A stretch of DNA of 64,000 bases, from NCBI RefSeq assembly GCF_012932965.1, contig NZ_JABBXH010000001.1, forward strand, positions 372,001 to 436,000, in the 5' to 3' direction. The stretch is from Thalassotalea algicola. Lineage in GTDB: Bacteria; Pseudomonadota; Gammaproteobacteria; Enterobacterales; Alteromonadaceae. Made by a program: the position numbers and the translations under genes. The notes under the pieces are model-generated. The model saw only the letters and a list, made by a program, of their open reading frames with translations. It was not told where the DNA came from and did no database searches. Below are positions 36,027-45,263 of the stretch, piece by piece. How positions within the stretch are numbered: position 1 is the first letter of the stretch; every line of letters starts with the position of its first letter.

Positions 36027-39000
36027 TCCGCTCCTTCGTCCGCAATGGCAGGTTAATGTCATTAGTTATTGCGCTACTTATCGTCTCAGGGTTGGCTGCG
36101 TTATCTACCTTACCTCGAACTGAAGACCCGAGAATTACAAACCGTAATGCTAGCGTATTAACTAAATTCCCTGGTGCCAGTGCTGAACGCGTTGAAGTAC
36201 TGGTAACCGAAAAAATCGAGCAAAAATTAAGAAAAATCCCGGAAATTGATTTAATCACTTCGGTATCCCGTCCGAACTTATCCGTTGTACAAGTCAAATT
36301 AAAAGACGAAATAACGAATACCCGTCCCATATGGTCTAGGGTACGAGATTTAGTTGATGATGTTACACCTCAGTTACCGCAAGGCGTATTAAAGCCAACA
36401 TTAGAAGATGATAGAGGTTATGCCTACACGCAACTTATCGCCTTAAATTGGACAGCAAGTAACGAACCAGACATTGCCAGTTTAGGCCGTTATGCAAATG
36501 ATTTGCAAAACAAACTGAGACTAATTATCGGCACAGATATCGTTTCTATTTTTGGCCAAGGTGAAGAAGAGATTTTAGTCGCATTTGATGAGGCTGAAGT
36601 TTCAAGACTCAAGCTTACCTCCGAGCAAATCTCCCAACAAATATTGCTAGCAGATGCCAAAGTATCTGCTGGCATATTGATTAATGAACATAATCAAATG
36701 CAAGTCGAGTTAACCGGCGCATTAGATAATGTTCAACGAATCAAACGCATTCCAATTAAAACGAATAACCAAGGTACTATTACCACACTAGGAGATATTG
36801 CTCAGGTCAGTAAGTCACTAACTTGGCCTGCAAAAGAAATAGCCATTGTAAATAACAAACCTGCTTTGGTAGTTGGTACGCGCATGCTTCCTGATTTGCG
36901 TATTGACCAATGGAGCGAAAAAGTAAGTAAAGCCCTCAGTGAATTTGAAACGACTCTACCTAACTCGGTAAAACTCGAAGTGCTATTTGATCAAAACAGC
37001 TATACCGATGCACGCTTAGGCGAGTTGCTCGATAACATCACCATAGGCTTTGTACTTATATCAATTGTTTTATTTATCACACTAGGTTGGCGTTGTGCAT
37101 TTATCGTGGCGGTGTCTTTACCGTTAACAGTTCTATTTACCTTGTCAGTGATGAATGCCTATGGCTTACCTATCCATCAAATGTCAGTTACAGGACTGGT
37201 AGTCGCATTGGGTATTATGGTTGATAACGCTATTGTTATGACCGACACCATACAAACCAAACGCCAACAAGGAATGCGACGTTTAGACAGTGTCGGCTAT
37301 GCAATAAAGCACTTATGGATTCCATTATTAGGATCCACGTTAACAACTGTTTTGGCGTTCATGCCAATTGTTCTTATGCCTGGGCCAGCAGGTGAGTTTG
37401 TTGGCGGTATTGCACTAAGTGTAATTTTCTCACTAGTAGGCTCATATTTAATTTCACACACAATTGTCGCAGGACTAGCTGGCCGATTTATTGCCAAACG
37501 CGAAAATGATAACTACAAGTGGTATGACTCGGGTATTCAGCTGCCAAAGCTTGCCAAGCTCTTTGAGCAAAGTTTGTCTTTAGCACTAAGCTACCGAAAA
37601 ATAGCAATTATTGTCGTTTTTTCACTCCCGCTTGCTGGTTTTATCGGTGCCAAGCACTTAACCGAACAATTTTTTCCGCCATCTGATCGGGACATGTTTC
37701 AAATTGAAGTATACATGCCTGCGCAAAGTAGCATCATAAACACCAAACGGGTTACTGACGAAATAACGCAATATATTAGCCAGCAATCAGGTATAGAAAA
37801 AGTACGTTGGTTTATAGGTAAAAATGCCCCATCGTTTTACTACAACATGGTGCCAAACAACGATGGTTTGCAAAATTATGCACAAGGTATGATAACAGCT
37901 ACCAATTTTCGCGCAGCAAACCGTTTAATTCCAGAGATTCAATTTGCATTGGATGATATGTTTCCAGAGTCGCAAATTTTGGTCCGTAAGCTCGAGCAAG
38001 GCCCACCATTTAATGCCCCTGTTGAGCTAAGGTTATTCGGACCTAATTTAGATACGCTAAAAACCCTAGGTGATGAAGTACGTCGCGTCATGAGCACGAC
38101 TGAAAATATAATGCACAGCAGAGCGACACTCCAACCTGGCACACCTAAACTCTGGATTGATACAGATGAATCTGCGGCTGCACTAACTGGCCTTTCGTTA
38201 GTAAGCATTGCTCAGCAACTCAATCAGTCGCTTACAGGGCAGGTTAACGGTTCGATAATTGAAGCGACTGAATCCATCCCGGTAAGGGTACGAATGGACA
38301 ACAGTGCTCGCGATGAAATCATCGATGTTGCCAACCTCGATTTACTAAGCGCAACAAGCCAAGCCAACATACCTGTAATGTCACTGTCAGAAGTCACAGT
38401 GAAACCATCTCGCGGGGCAATACCGCACCGTGATGGCACTAGAGTAAATGTTATTGAAGGGTACATTCGTGCTGGTGTATTACCATCGATAGTTTTAGCG
38501 AAGGTCCAACAAAATCTTGATGAGGCTAACTTTACCCTCCCTGTTGGTTATCGTATTGAAATAGGAGGCGAATCAGCCGAGCGTGACACCGCTGTTGGCA
38601 AATTATTGGCGAGTGTGGGTATTATTTTTACCTTGCTTATCACCATAGTAGTACTTTCATTTAATTCCTTTAGGCTTAGCACCATTATTTTCTTAACAGC
38701 TTTTCAGTCTATTGGACTTGGATTATTTAGCGTCTTTATTTTTGATTACCCATTTGGCTTTACAGTGATTATTGGCTTGCTTGGTTTGATGGGATTAGCC
38801 ATTAATGCGGCCATTGTCATTATTGCTGAGTTAAAAGCAGATCCGCTGGCGATAAAAGGTGACAAACAAGCAATTATTAACTGCGTTCAAAGTTGTACGC
38901 GGCATATTTCATCAACAACAATAACAACTGTGGGTGGTTTCTTACCGCTTATTCTATCCGGAGGTGGCTTCTGGCCCCCTTTTGCTATCGCAATAGCCGG

Positions 39001-39109
39001 CGGTACGGTGCTTACAACACTACTATCATTTTATTTTGTACCAGCAGCATTTTCACTATTTAGTTGTAGACATGCTTTTGAGCCATCAGAGCAGCTAGCA
39101 GAAGCATAA
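36023..39109 (+). CDS. RND multidrug efflux pump, inner-membrane transporter
   Basis: A 1028-residue resistance-nodulation-division pump with the usual duplicated layout: one membrane helix, a large periplasmic porter part, helices 2-6, a second porter part and helices 8-12. GIMVDNAIVMTDTI in helix 4 carries the proton-relay Asp; GLMGLAINAAIVIIAELK matches the second half. It starts with GTG, with AGGAG eight bases upstream and a four-base overlap with the adaptor. Substrate class cannot be told from sequence. Confidence 0.94.
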   Translation: MIRSFVRNGRLMSLVIALLIVSGLAALSTLPRTEDPRITNRNASVLTKFPGASAERVEVLVTEKIEQKLRKIPEIDLITSVSRPNLSVVQVKLKDEITNTRPIWSRVRDLVDDVTPQLPQGVLKPTLEDDRGYAYTQLIALNWTASNEPDIASLGRYANDLQNKLRLIIGTDIVSIFGQGEEEILVAFDEAEVSRLKLTSEQISQQILLADAKVSAGILINEHNQMQVELTGALDNVQRIKRIPIKTNNQGTITTLGDIAQVSKSLTWPAKEIAIVNNKPALVVGTRMLPDLRIDQWSEKVSKALSEFETTLPNSVKLEVLFDQNSYTDARLGELLDNITIGFVLISIVLFITLGWRCAFIVAVSLPLTVLFTLSVMNAYGLPIHQMSVTGLVVALGIMVDNAIVMTDTIQTKRQQGMRRLDSVGYAIKHLWIPLLGSTLTTVLAFMPIVLMPGPAGEFVGGIALSVIFSLVGSYLISHTIVAGLAGRFIAKRENDNYKWYDSGIQLPKLAKLFEQSLSLALSYRKIAIIVVFSLPLAGFIGAKHLTEQFFPPSDRDMFQIEVYMPAQSSIINTKRVTDEITQYISQQSGIEKVRWFIGKNAPSFYYNMVPNNDGLQNYAQGMITATNFRAANRLIPEIQFALDDMFPESQILVRKLEQGPPFNAPVELRLFGPNLDTLKTLGDEVRRVMSTTENIMHSRATLQPGTPKLWIDTDESAAALTGLSLVSIAQQLNQSLTGQVNGSIIEATESIPVRVRMDNSARDEIIDVANLDLLSATSQANIPVMSLSEVTVKPSRGAIPHRDGTRVNVIEGYIRAGVLPSIVLAKVQQNLDEANFTLPVGYRIEIGGESAERDTAVGKLLASVGIIFTLLITIVVLSFNSFRLSTIIFLTAFQSIGLGLFSVFIFDYPFGFTVIIGLLGLMGLAINAAIVIIAELKADPLAIKGDKQAIINCVQSCTRHISSTTITTVGGFLPLILSGGGFWPPFAIAIAGGTVLTTLLSFYFVPAAFSLFSCRHAFEPSEQLAEA

Positions 39110-39154
39110 AAAGAAGCGTAAATAGTTAGCCGAAAGCTAACTGAAAAAATAACA

Positions 39155-39184
39155 AAGTAAAAGGGCTTAGCCTTTTACTTTTCC
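39155..39184. terminator. Terminator between the RND operon and the small membrane gene
   Basis: AAGTAAAAGG and CCTTTTACTT form a perfect 10-bp stem around GCTTAG with a T-rich 3' side. On the minus strand it overlaps the stop codon of the 52-residue gene at 39175 and is followed by T-rich sequence, so it probably works both ways. Confidence 0.78.
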
Positions 39185-39333
39185 GGATTAAAACCTTGTT
39201 TAATTCGCTCTATCCGTTCTTGATGTTTATGGTGAGCATTGAGTGCCGCGACAGCAAACGCTCCAACGATAGCAACTATTGGGATAAGTAACGATAAGAT
39301 TTCAGGCTTTAAAATCTGATTCAACCACTCCAT
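39175..39333 (-). CDS. Small membrane protein (52 residues), unknown function
   Basis: A short frame starting MEWLNQILKPEILSLLIP and ending GFNPEK, with one strong membrane helix (about residues 12-31: LSLLIPIVAIVGAFAVAALN) and a basic, charged tail (HHKHQERIERIKQGF). AAGGAG lies six bases before the ATG, giving a near-ideal ribosome-binding site. The stop falls inside a perfect hairpin. Layout (N-out helix, charged C-terminal tail) recalls small PspB-like membrane proteins but I cannot assign a family. Not related to its neighbours by any visible motif. Confidence 0.75.
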   Translation of the reverse strand: MEWLNQILKPEILSLLIPIVAIVGAFAVAALNAHHKHQERIERIKQGFNPEK

Positions 39334-39363
39334 GGGAAATACTCCTTGTTAACTTTTGTTCAA

Positions 39364-39714
39364 TTATTCTTCAAAATAAGTACCCCAACCATCATAATCG
39401 ACTTTGCACTGTTGTGCTAGTTCGACCATTTTCTGGGTCTCATCTAATATTAGCTCAGTATCTAAATACTGCTCAGTAATTATGTCGAAAGCAAATACTT
39501 TTTCACCAGTTTCTAATTCTGCTTCTTCAGGCTCTTCAACTTCCAAACCCATTTTGAACGCCGCTACTGCGGCTTTTTCTAATAAATTAAAATCTGGAGA
39601 AGAGAAATGGTGTTCTATTGTATGATGCGCTTCTTCATTGCTTCCATCTTCTAGCAATTCAGTTACTAAAGACTCTGTATATTCGCCCCAATGCTCTAAT
39701 TCTTCGTTAGTCAT
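39364..39714 (-). CDS. rraB: Regulator of RNase E activity RraB
   Basis: A 116-residue acidic protein. The stretch LLEDGSNEEAHHTIEHHFSS, then LEKAAVAAFKMGLEVEEPEE and the end VDYDGWGTYFEE closely follow E. coli RraB (YjgD), which binds the C-terminal region of RNase E and inhibits mRNA decay. It lacks the extra acidic tail of the E. coli protein. The ATG at 39714 was taken rather than the TTG one codon before. Confidence 0.93.
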   Translation of the reverse strand: MTNEELEHWGEYTESLVTELLEDGSNEEAHHTIEHHFSSPDFNLLEKAAVAAFKMGLEVEEPEEAELETGEKVFAFDIITEQYLDTELILDETQKMVELAQQCKVDYDGWGTYFEE

Positions 39715-39718
39715 CAAT

Positions 39719-40462
39719 TTATTTTTCCGCGTCGTGATTTGGCAATTTAGTACCTACTTCGGTACTAATTTCATTTATCTTTTCAAGCATAGACGCTCTG
39801 ACTCGATCTGCCAGCGCTCTAATATTCTCTTTATCCGTATCTGTTAAATAAACTGGCGGCAAAAACTCAATTATCATTTTGCCATTATTCCAACGATTTA
39901 AGTTTACTTCGCCATGGGTATTGCTAGCACACACAGGAACAATGGGGGCATCCGCTTGAACCGCCGTACGAAACGCGCCAGTTTTAAACTTTAAAAGCCC
40001 TCTTCCATAGCTTCGTGTACCTTCAGGAAATAACCAAACCGACAGTTTTTTTTCTTTCATTTTGTCTGCTGCGGTCGCAATTGTATTCATTGCTTTATTG
40101 GTATTTTTTCGGTCAATTAAAATATTACCAGTTAGCCAATACATTTGGCCAAAAAACGGAATCCATTTTAAGCTTTTTTTACCGATACTTACCGTGTGTG
40201 GTTGAACTGCGTTTGCTACGGTAAACAAGTCATATGAATTTTGATGATTGCACACGTAAACAACTGGCTCATGTTTTTCCATTTCATAAGGCAATCGAAT
40301 TTCCAACGTAATACCAAGTAATTTAGATAATTTACCTAAAATGTGCGCAGCATGGTAAACATTATTGCGATGAAAAGGACGCAATAAACTGAAAATACAT
40401 GCATAAATTGAGATCAATACTAAAAAGATCGCAAGAAGAATAATTCGAATAACGGCTAACAA
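39719..40462 (-). CDS. plsC: 1-acyl-sn-glycerol-3-phosphate acyltransferase
   Basis: A 247-residue membrane acyltransferase making phosphatidic acid. It has an N-terminal hydrophobic segment (residues 5-27), the catalytic NHQNSYD (His73 to Asp78), the substrate motif FPEGTRS near residue 147 and a PIVPVCASN segment. It is four bases upstream of rraB on the same strand, probably co-transcribed. Confidence 0.94.
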   Translation of the reverse strand: MLAVIRIILLAIFLVLISIYACIFSLLRPFHRNNVYHAAHILGKLSKLLGITLEIRLPYEMEKHEPVVYVCNHQNSYDLFTVANAVQPHTVSIGKKSLKWIPFFGQMYWLTGNILIDRKNTNKAMNTIATAADKMKEKKLSVWLFPEGTRSYGRGLLKFKTGAFRTAVQADAPIVPVCASNTHGEVNLNRWNNGKMIIEFLPPVYLTDTDKENIRALADRVRASMLEKINEISTEVGTKLPNHDAEK

Positions 40463-40563
40463 AAACTTGTCCTAAAATTAAGCAAGGGCGCAAGTATACA
40501 TGGAATTAAACCAATATTTAATGAGCTCTTTTAGTATTTTTTGATCAGTAAAAATAATAGGCG

Positions 40564-40592
40564 AAAAAAAAGCTGGCAATCGCCAGCTTTCT
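40564..40592 (-). terminator. Terminator after the MipA/OmpV gene
   Basis: AAAGCTGGC and GCCAGCTTT form a 9-bp stem with AATC loop; on the minus strand a run of eight Ts follows. It lies between plsC and the MipA gene and ends the latter's transcript. Confidence 0.87.
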
Positions 40593-40607
40593 TCAAACAA
40601 GACTTTA

Positions 40608-41360
40608 CTAGAATGAGTAAGTTGCACCCACTAGTGCCATATTGTAGGAGTCATCCTCAACAATTGGGCTATCAGCAATTTCATCACCTAATGACGTAGC
40701 AGTTACTGCGCCTAATAGTGACCAACGGTCAGAAAGTTTATACGTACCAATTAAACCTATTGTTGCGTTTGTTGCAGACTCATTATTACCATAGTAATAC
40801 CCGACTAAATCTTCATCTTGAGATTCAATTTTACCCATAGCTGTCAGAGTATAGGTTCTGTTGGCTAAAAAGGTATAACTAGCCTGAACATAAAATTTGG
40901 CGCCATCAGATTCATCGGAAACATCACTCAAATAGCCCACTTCACTAGCGAATTTACCACGACGATAAACTACATTAACACCTGCCATTATAGAGTCATC
41001 ACGATCACCTACCCAATTATAAGTATCAGGAATATCTTTAGCATCATAACCACGATGTGTGGTAATCAATCCACCGACACGGAAACCCTTATCCGACTTA
41101 TAAAACCAGCCGCCAAGCTTATTAAATTTAAAGTAAAAGCGATCGTTATAGCTCACGTTAATTAACGGTAGCGCTATACTTTCAGTCTCATCACCGCCTA
41201 CATATTCAGGTAAGTTAGCGACACCTAAACCTATTTGGCCATGAAAGCCCTTTTTTGATTCTGCTGCTGTTGATGGAATTTCAGACATTTCGCCTACAGT
41301 TGAAGCGGCAAAAGCTGAAGCGCTGGCTAAGCCTAATGCTAAAGTAATATATTTAATCAT
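40608..41360 (-). CDS. MipA/OmpV-family outer-membrane protein
   Basis: A 250-residue beta-barrel protein with signal peptide (cleavage after ASAFA), the early GLGVANLPEYVGGDE segment typical of the family (pattern GxGxxxxPxYxGS), alternating amphipathic strands and a terminal Phe (VGATYSF). E. coli MipA links murein enzymes; OmpV members are porin-like. The role here is uncertain. A short paralogue lies at 43825-44409. Confidence 0.9.
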   Translation of the reverse strand: MIKYITLALGLASASAFAASTVGEMSEIPSTAAESKKGFHGQIGLGVANLPEYVGGDETESIALPLINVSYNDRFYFKFNKLGGWFYKSDKGFRVGGLITTHRGYDAKDIPDTYNWVGDRDDSIMAGVNVVYRRGKFASEVGYLSDVSDESDGAKFYVQASYTFLANRTYTLTAMGKIESQDEDLVGYYYGNNESATNATIGLIGTYKLSDRWSLLGAVTATSLGDEIADSPIVEDDSYNMALVGATYSF

Positions 41361-41467
41361 TTTTAAATCTCTTAGTTATTTCCAAATTTTGTTTTGCTTC
41401 GGTGCACAACCAACACCAGTAACATTTACCCAACAAACTCTTTATTGAGCCCAGATATCATTGCGCA

Positions 41468-42223
41468 TTATCGCTCTATTTGAATTTCTCTAAACTTCAT
41501 ATAAAGCAATTTTATCTTTTCATATTCAAATGCCGACTCTGATTCAAAATACCTAAATGGCACATTGGCACGCGTATCAATGGCTCTTAACGTGTCCAGT
41601 AGCAATGCTTCTTCATCCTTCAACCCCAGTTCATTAACTGTCGCTTGATGAACGGCACTATCTATAATTAACCCCGATGTATCACGTAACGAAGACGGGC
41701 CAAGTAGTGGCAATACCAAATAAGGGCCAGGACCTACCCCCCAATATCCTAAAGTTTGACCAAAATCTTCATCTTGCTCATCTAGACCAATTGGAGTTGC
41801 GATATCAAACAAGCCTGCTACACCTACGGTAGAGTTTACTGCAAAACGGCCTAACGTTTCTGCAGCCACACCAAACTTAAACTGTAACAATGAGTTAACA
41901 AAGGTCGGGATTTCGCCTAAGTTGCTAAAAAAGTTACTTACGCCCGTCTCAACAAAATCAGGTGTTATTGCTTTATAACCAGAGACTACAGGCAAAATAA
42001 CGTATTCATCGGCTTTGGCATTAAAATAATACATTCTGCGATTAAAGCCTTCAAAAGGATCGCTATATCGTCCTATTAAGGTGTCTTCTTTTTTAACATC
42101 TGGCATGGCTACTGTTGGAGGCTCAGCATTTGCTTCAATATCAGGCGCTGAAGAACATGCAGAAAGCATTAGGGCCATTGCTACAGAGGTAAAAATTTTA
42201 ACAGGTTGGTTTGCTATTTTCAT
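41468..42223 (-). CDS. mlaA: Phospholipid-binding lipoprotein MlaA (VacJ)
   Basis: A 251-residue lipoprotein (LSAC, Cys23). DPFEGFNRRMYYFN, FFSNLGEIPTFVNSLLQ, RFAVNSTVGVAGLFDIA and LGYWGVGPGPYLVLPLLGPSS are the conserved MlaA segments. It removes mislocalised phospholipids from the outer leaflet of the outer membrane together with porins and MlaC. It overlaps the upstream lipoprotein hydrolase by one base (TAATG), so it is not grouped here with mlaBCDEF. Confidence 0.96.
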   Translation of the reverse strand: MKIANQPVKIFTSVAMALMLSACSSAPDIEANAEPPTVAMPDVKKEDTLIGRYSDPFEGFNRRMYYFNAKADEYVILPVVSGYKAITPDFVETGVSNFFSNLGEIPTFVNSLLQFKFGVAAETLGRFAVNSTVGVAGLFDIATPIGLDEQDEDFGQTLGYWGVGPGPYLVLPLLGPSSLRDTSGLIIDSAVHQATVNELGLKDEEALLLDTLRAIDTRANVPFRYFESESAFEYEKIKLLYMKFREIQIER

Positions 42224-43548
42224 TACGACTTCTCCCCCGTAAATTGAGTATTCATATACTCAACAAAGCTTTTACGGTCCATGTTGCCGCAATGCCCGCC
42301 ACGTTCAAAAATTTTAGCTCTATCGCCAAAAACTTCTCGCAAGTAATCTATTTCACCATCGATTAAAATAAGGTCATCTGCATTAGTAACCACACTAATC
42401 TTGTCCGATTTAGATAAATAATCTTCTAAGTTTTTTAAACTAAGACGAGCAATCATTTCATCACGAGTCAGTTCAGGTTCCAGTTTTATTGTCCATGGTA
42501 ATAAATGGCGATCAAAGTAATCTGTAAAAGTAATCTCGTCTGCTCGGTGCATAGAATGAGTCAACGATTCAAACTTGCTAATCTCATGATTTTTATAAAT
42601 AAAACCACCAATGTTATAGGAAGCATCGATGGCAAACATCATATCGGTTGAAGACATCCTAAATGACGCGCCGATTAGGAGTTTTAATTCCTCTTCTCTT
42701 AAATCTACGCCTTGGAACATGCTGTAAATAGAATCTTGCGTAAATTTTGAGGACTCTTGAACGGCATATTGCTCAGCAAAACGATCAAAAATAGACTCAA
42801 CCATATCTAGTGCAGCTTCTCTATCGCCAACAAGATCTAAATAACCATCAAGTACTTGCACCGAGTTATAAAGGCTTACAGGGGGGTTTACTAAAACTAC
42901 TTTTTCAAAATTAAATTTCTTTTCAGTTTCATCAAGGAAAGAAATAAAAGCAGAGTGTGCGCCACCTAAGCTATAACCGGTTAAACTAAAGCTTGTTGCT
43001 TCTACGTTATCTTCTTCTTGAACCTGCGCATAAACTTTTTGCATCGTTTTATATAAAGTTTTGGCATCTTTGGCTAAATCACCTGTCATGTCTTCATGGG
43101 TGGTTGCGTTGATAATGTAATTTGAAAATGTTGGCGAAGATATCGAAATCACGTGGTAGCCTTGGGCATACAACGTTTTTTGTAGCGACAACATTTTACT
43201 TGCTTCATGAGATGCTCCGGTACCGGCAATAGCAAAAACTAAAGGTGCAGGCCCGTCTTGTTTATTCAAGGTATATTCCATTTTTTTAGAAAACCAAAAT
43301 ACTTCAGGAATTTGCTCTACTGGCTTTAGCTCTATATTTTTAATTGTTGTCGGCAATTCTTCAGTAAGGTCAGCTCTAACTTCTTGGCAGTAACCTGTAA
43401 CAGTTGCTTGGTAGGTGCTGTAAGGAATATCACACACAGCTTTTTCAACTGTGACGACATCACTTTCTTTGGTCGAACTACAACCCAAAAGAAAAGTAAG
43501 CACCACAAGGCCTAGAAATAAACGCACAAGGTATCCCCTTATATTCAT
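42223..43548 (-). CDS. Alpha/beta-hydrolase lipoprotein coupled to mlaA
   Basis: A 441-residue protein with lipobox LLGC (Cys23) and an alpha/beta-hydrolase fold. The nucleophile elbow is GYSLGG near residue 193, preceded by FAIAGTGASHEASKML as the oxyanion-type loop, and a late GGHCGNM provides the candidate catalytic His. It resembles serine hydrolases and lipases anchored to the outer membrane. Translational coupling with mlaA suggests a role in outer-membrane lipid handling, perhaps lipid hydrolysis. That function is inferred from context only. Confidence 0.8.
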   Translation of the reverse strand: MNIRGYLVRLFLGLVVLTFLLGCSSTKESDVVTVEKAVCDIPYSTYQATVTGYCQEVRADLTEELPTTIKNIELKPVEQIPEVFWFSKKMEYTLNKQDGPAPLVFAIAGTGASHEASKMLSLQKTLYAQGYHVISISSPTFSNYIINATTHEDMTGDLAKDAKTLYKTMQKVYAQVQEEDNVEATSFSLTGYSLGGAHSAFISFLDETEKKFNFEKVVLVNPPVSLYNSVQVLDGYLDLVGDREAALDMVESIFDRFAEQYAVQESSKFTQDSIYSMFQGVDLREEELKLLIGASFRMSSTDMMFAIDASYNIGGFIYKNHEISKFESLTHSMHRADEITFTDYFDRHLLPWTIKLEPELTRDEMIARLSLKNLEDYLSKSDKISVVTNADDLILIDGEIDYLREVFGDRAKIFERGGHCGNMDRKSFVEYMNTQFTGEKS

Positions 43549-43824
43549 TAGATTGTAATTATTATTTATGCTTTTCGAGTTTAACGATTAAAAAATTGCT
43601 TCCTCTGAAAACTCGTTTTCACGCCTGCGTTATATCTAAAGTAGCGCAAATTAATAATAAAGTAGGTTTATTTAGCATATTGACCTTAAGTAAATACGAG
43701 AATTGAAAATAAATCTATAATCATTTCAAATAAATAACTTTAATTATTCAATTTCCTACATCAAAACACTTATAAACAGCTATAGTTAAAATAAAGCTAA
43801 TAAAATTAAAAAGTGGGAGGGAAA
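43549..43824. promoter_or_regulatory. Divergent intergenic region
   Basis: About 275 very AT-rich bases between the leftward hydrolase-mlaA pair and the rightward short MipA-like gene. Promoters for both are expected. I see no palindrome or gene that I can name. Confidence 0.4.
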
Positions 43825-44409
43825 ATGAAGCTTGTCTGCGCCACGCTATGTCTAATTATCTCTTCCTTATGTGTCGCCGAAGATCGAGAGCTTACCGATA
43901 ATAGCTCTATAGAGAAACATATAAAAAGAAACGTAGAACAAATAGAAATCACCCGCGATGATATCTCATTAAATCAACGTAATATTTTTGATTTTACTCA
44001 GTTAGCTTCATACAACCACAAGCTAACACCTAATATAACTGATACAGGCTTACATACAGGTAGTGAGCAAGATAACTTGGGCGTTCAACGCTATATTCAA
44101 GGCACTTATACTTTATTGTCATACAATACTCTCGATATTGCGATTACTGCGAAGCTTGCTAGTGTAGAAGCAATACCTTTAGGTTCATTAAATTATGCTG
44201 AATTTCTTAAACCATCCAGTTATCGACTGTCGCAAGAACAATTCAACAATACGACTTTGGGCATTATAGGTAAATATCAACTGTCGAATAATTGGGCAAT
44301 CGTTGGTTCATTATCGACAACCGCTCTGTCAGAATCTCTAGTGGAAAAAGCTTCGTTACACAATGAATTAGCTCATACTGCACTCATTGGTGCTACCTAT
44401 TCTTTCTAA
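43825..44409 (+). CDS. Short MipA/OmpV-like outer-membrane protein
   Basis: A 194-residue exported protein: signal peptide ending at CVA, a polar stretch with a likely helical part (residues 25-60), then three to six beta strands whose end matches the nearby MipA protein (TTLGIIGKYQLSNNWAIVGS against ATIGLIGTYKLSDRWSLLGA, and an identical GATYSF tail). The first half of the barrel is missing. The ATG at 43825 has GGGAGG just upstream and is preferred to a GTG four codons earlier. It may be a working small protein or a shrinking paralogue. Confidence 0.75.
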   Translation: MKLVCATLCLIISSLCVAEDRELTDNSSIEKHIKRNVEQIEITRDDISLNQRNIFDFTQLASYNHKLTPNITDTGLHTGSEQDNLGVQRYIQGTYTLLSYNTLDIAITAKLASVEAIPLGSLNYAEFLKPSSYRLSQEQFNNTTLGIIGKYQLSNNWAIVGSLSTTALSESLVEKASLHNELAHTALIGATYSF

Positions 44410-44423
44410 ATGCCTTACTTCTC

Positions 44424-45179
44424 TTAATTTGCATAATTAGATTCTTTTAGTTGATTTACTTCATTGAGTACGTAACCTTGCCCCCAAACCGTTTCAATTT
44501 GGGCTTGCTTCAACCCACAATACCCAAGCTTCTCTCTAAGCTTCGCCATACGAACATCAACCGTGCGCTCAGTGCCGTTATAGTCACGTTTTAGCAGCAC
44601 TTTGTAGATACGATCTCGACTTAAAACATTTCCAACATTTTCTACTAATAAGCGCAGTAATTTAAACTCAAATGAGCTTAACTTCAGCGACTGCTGGTCA
44701 ACAAAACATTTGTGCGCCCCGGTATCCAGTTTCAAATTTCCTACTTGCTTTGCCTTGTTATAGCGGCATTCTATTCTCTCTTTGCTGCGTCGAATTAAAG
44801 ATTCTGCTCGTACTTTTAATATAGCGGGAGAAACAGGTTTAATTAAATAGTCATCAGCCCCAGAATAGAAAGCTTGAATTTCATCTTGCTCTTCATCTTT
44901 GGCTGTCAACATCATGATTGGGCCATTAAAACTACGTCGCAATCGCTGACATACTTCATAACCATCTACATCAGGAAGACCGATATCAAGGATCACTACG
45001 TCAGGTTGATGACTTTTAACAGCCTCCTCAGCGCTTTCTCCTTGATGAACTTGATAAACAATGAAGCCAGACTTTTCTAAGAATGACTTTAACAAGGTGG
45101 ATACCATGCGATCATCTTCAATGATCAGAGCGATACTGTTGCCTTCTATTAAAGACTGCGTTTGACTGGATGAAAACAT
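44424..45179 (-). CDS. OmpR-family response regulator (orphan)
   Basis: A 251-residue two-domain regulator: receiver with acidic pair EDD (21-23), phosphoacceptor Asp65 in VVILDIGLPD, Thr in MLTAKDE and Lys in LIKPVSP, then a winged-helix DNA-binding domain with SFEFKLLRLLVENVGNVLSRDRI and RTVDVRMAKLREKLG. No histidine kinase gene is adjacent, so the partner must be elsewhere (or the hybrid kinase at 50716-54003, without evidence). AGGAA precedes the start. Confidence 0.92.
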   Translation of the reverse strand: MFSSSQTQSLIEGNSIALIIEDDRMVSTLLKSFLEKSGFIVYQVHQGESAEEAVKSHQPDVVILDIGLPDVDGYEVCQRLRRSFNGPIMMLTAKDEEQDEIQAFYSGADDYLIKPVSPAILKVRAESLIRRSKERIECRYNKAKQVGNLKLDTGAHKCFVDQQSLKLSSFEFKLLRLLVENVGNVLSRDRIYKVLLKRDYNGTERTVDVRMAKLREKLGYCGLKQAQIETVWGQGYVLNEVNQLKESNYAN

Positions 45180-45263
45180 TTCCTAGGGCCTGCTATTACA
45201 AAAGTTTCACCAGTATAGGAAAAGCTGTTACAAGTCTCTGTTAATAAGTGTAATTCTTGACAC

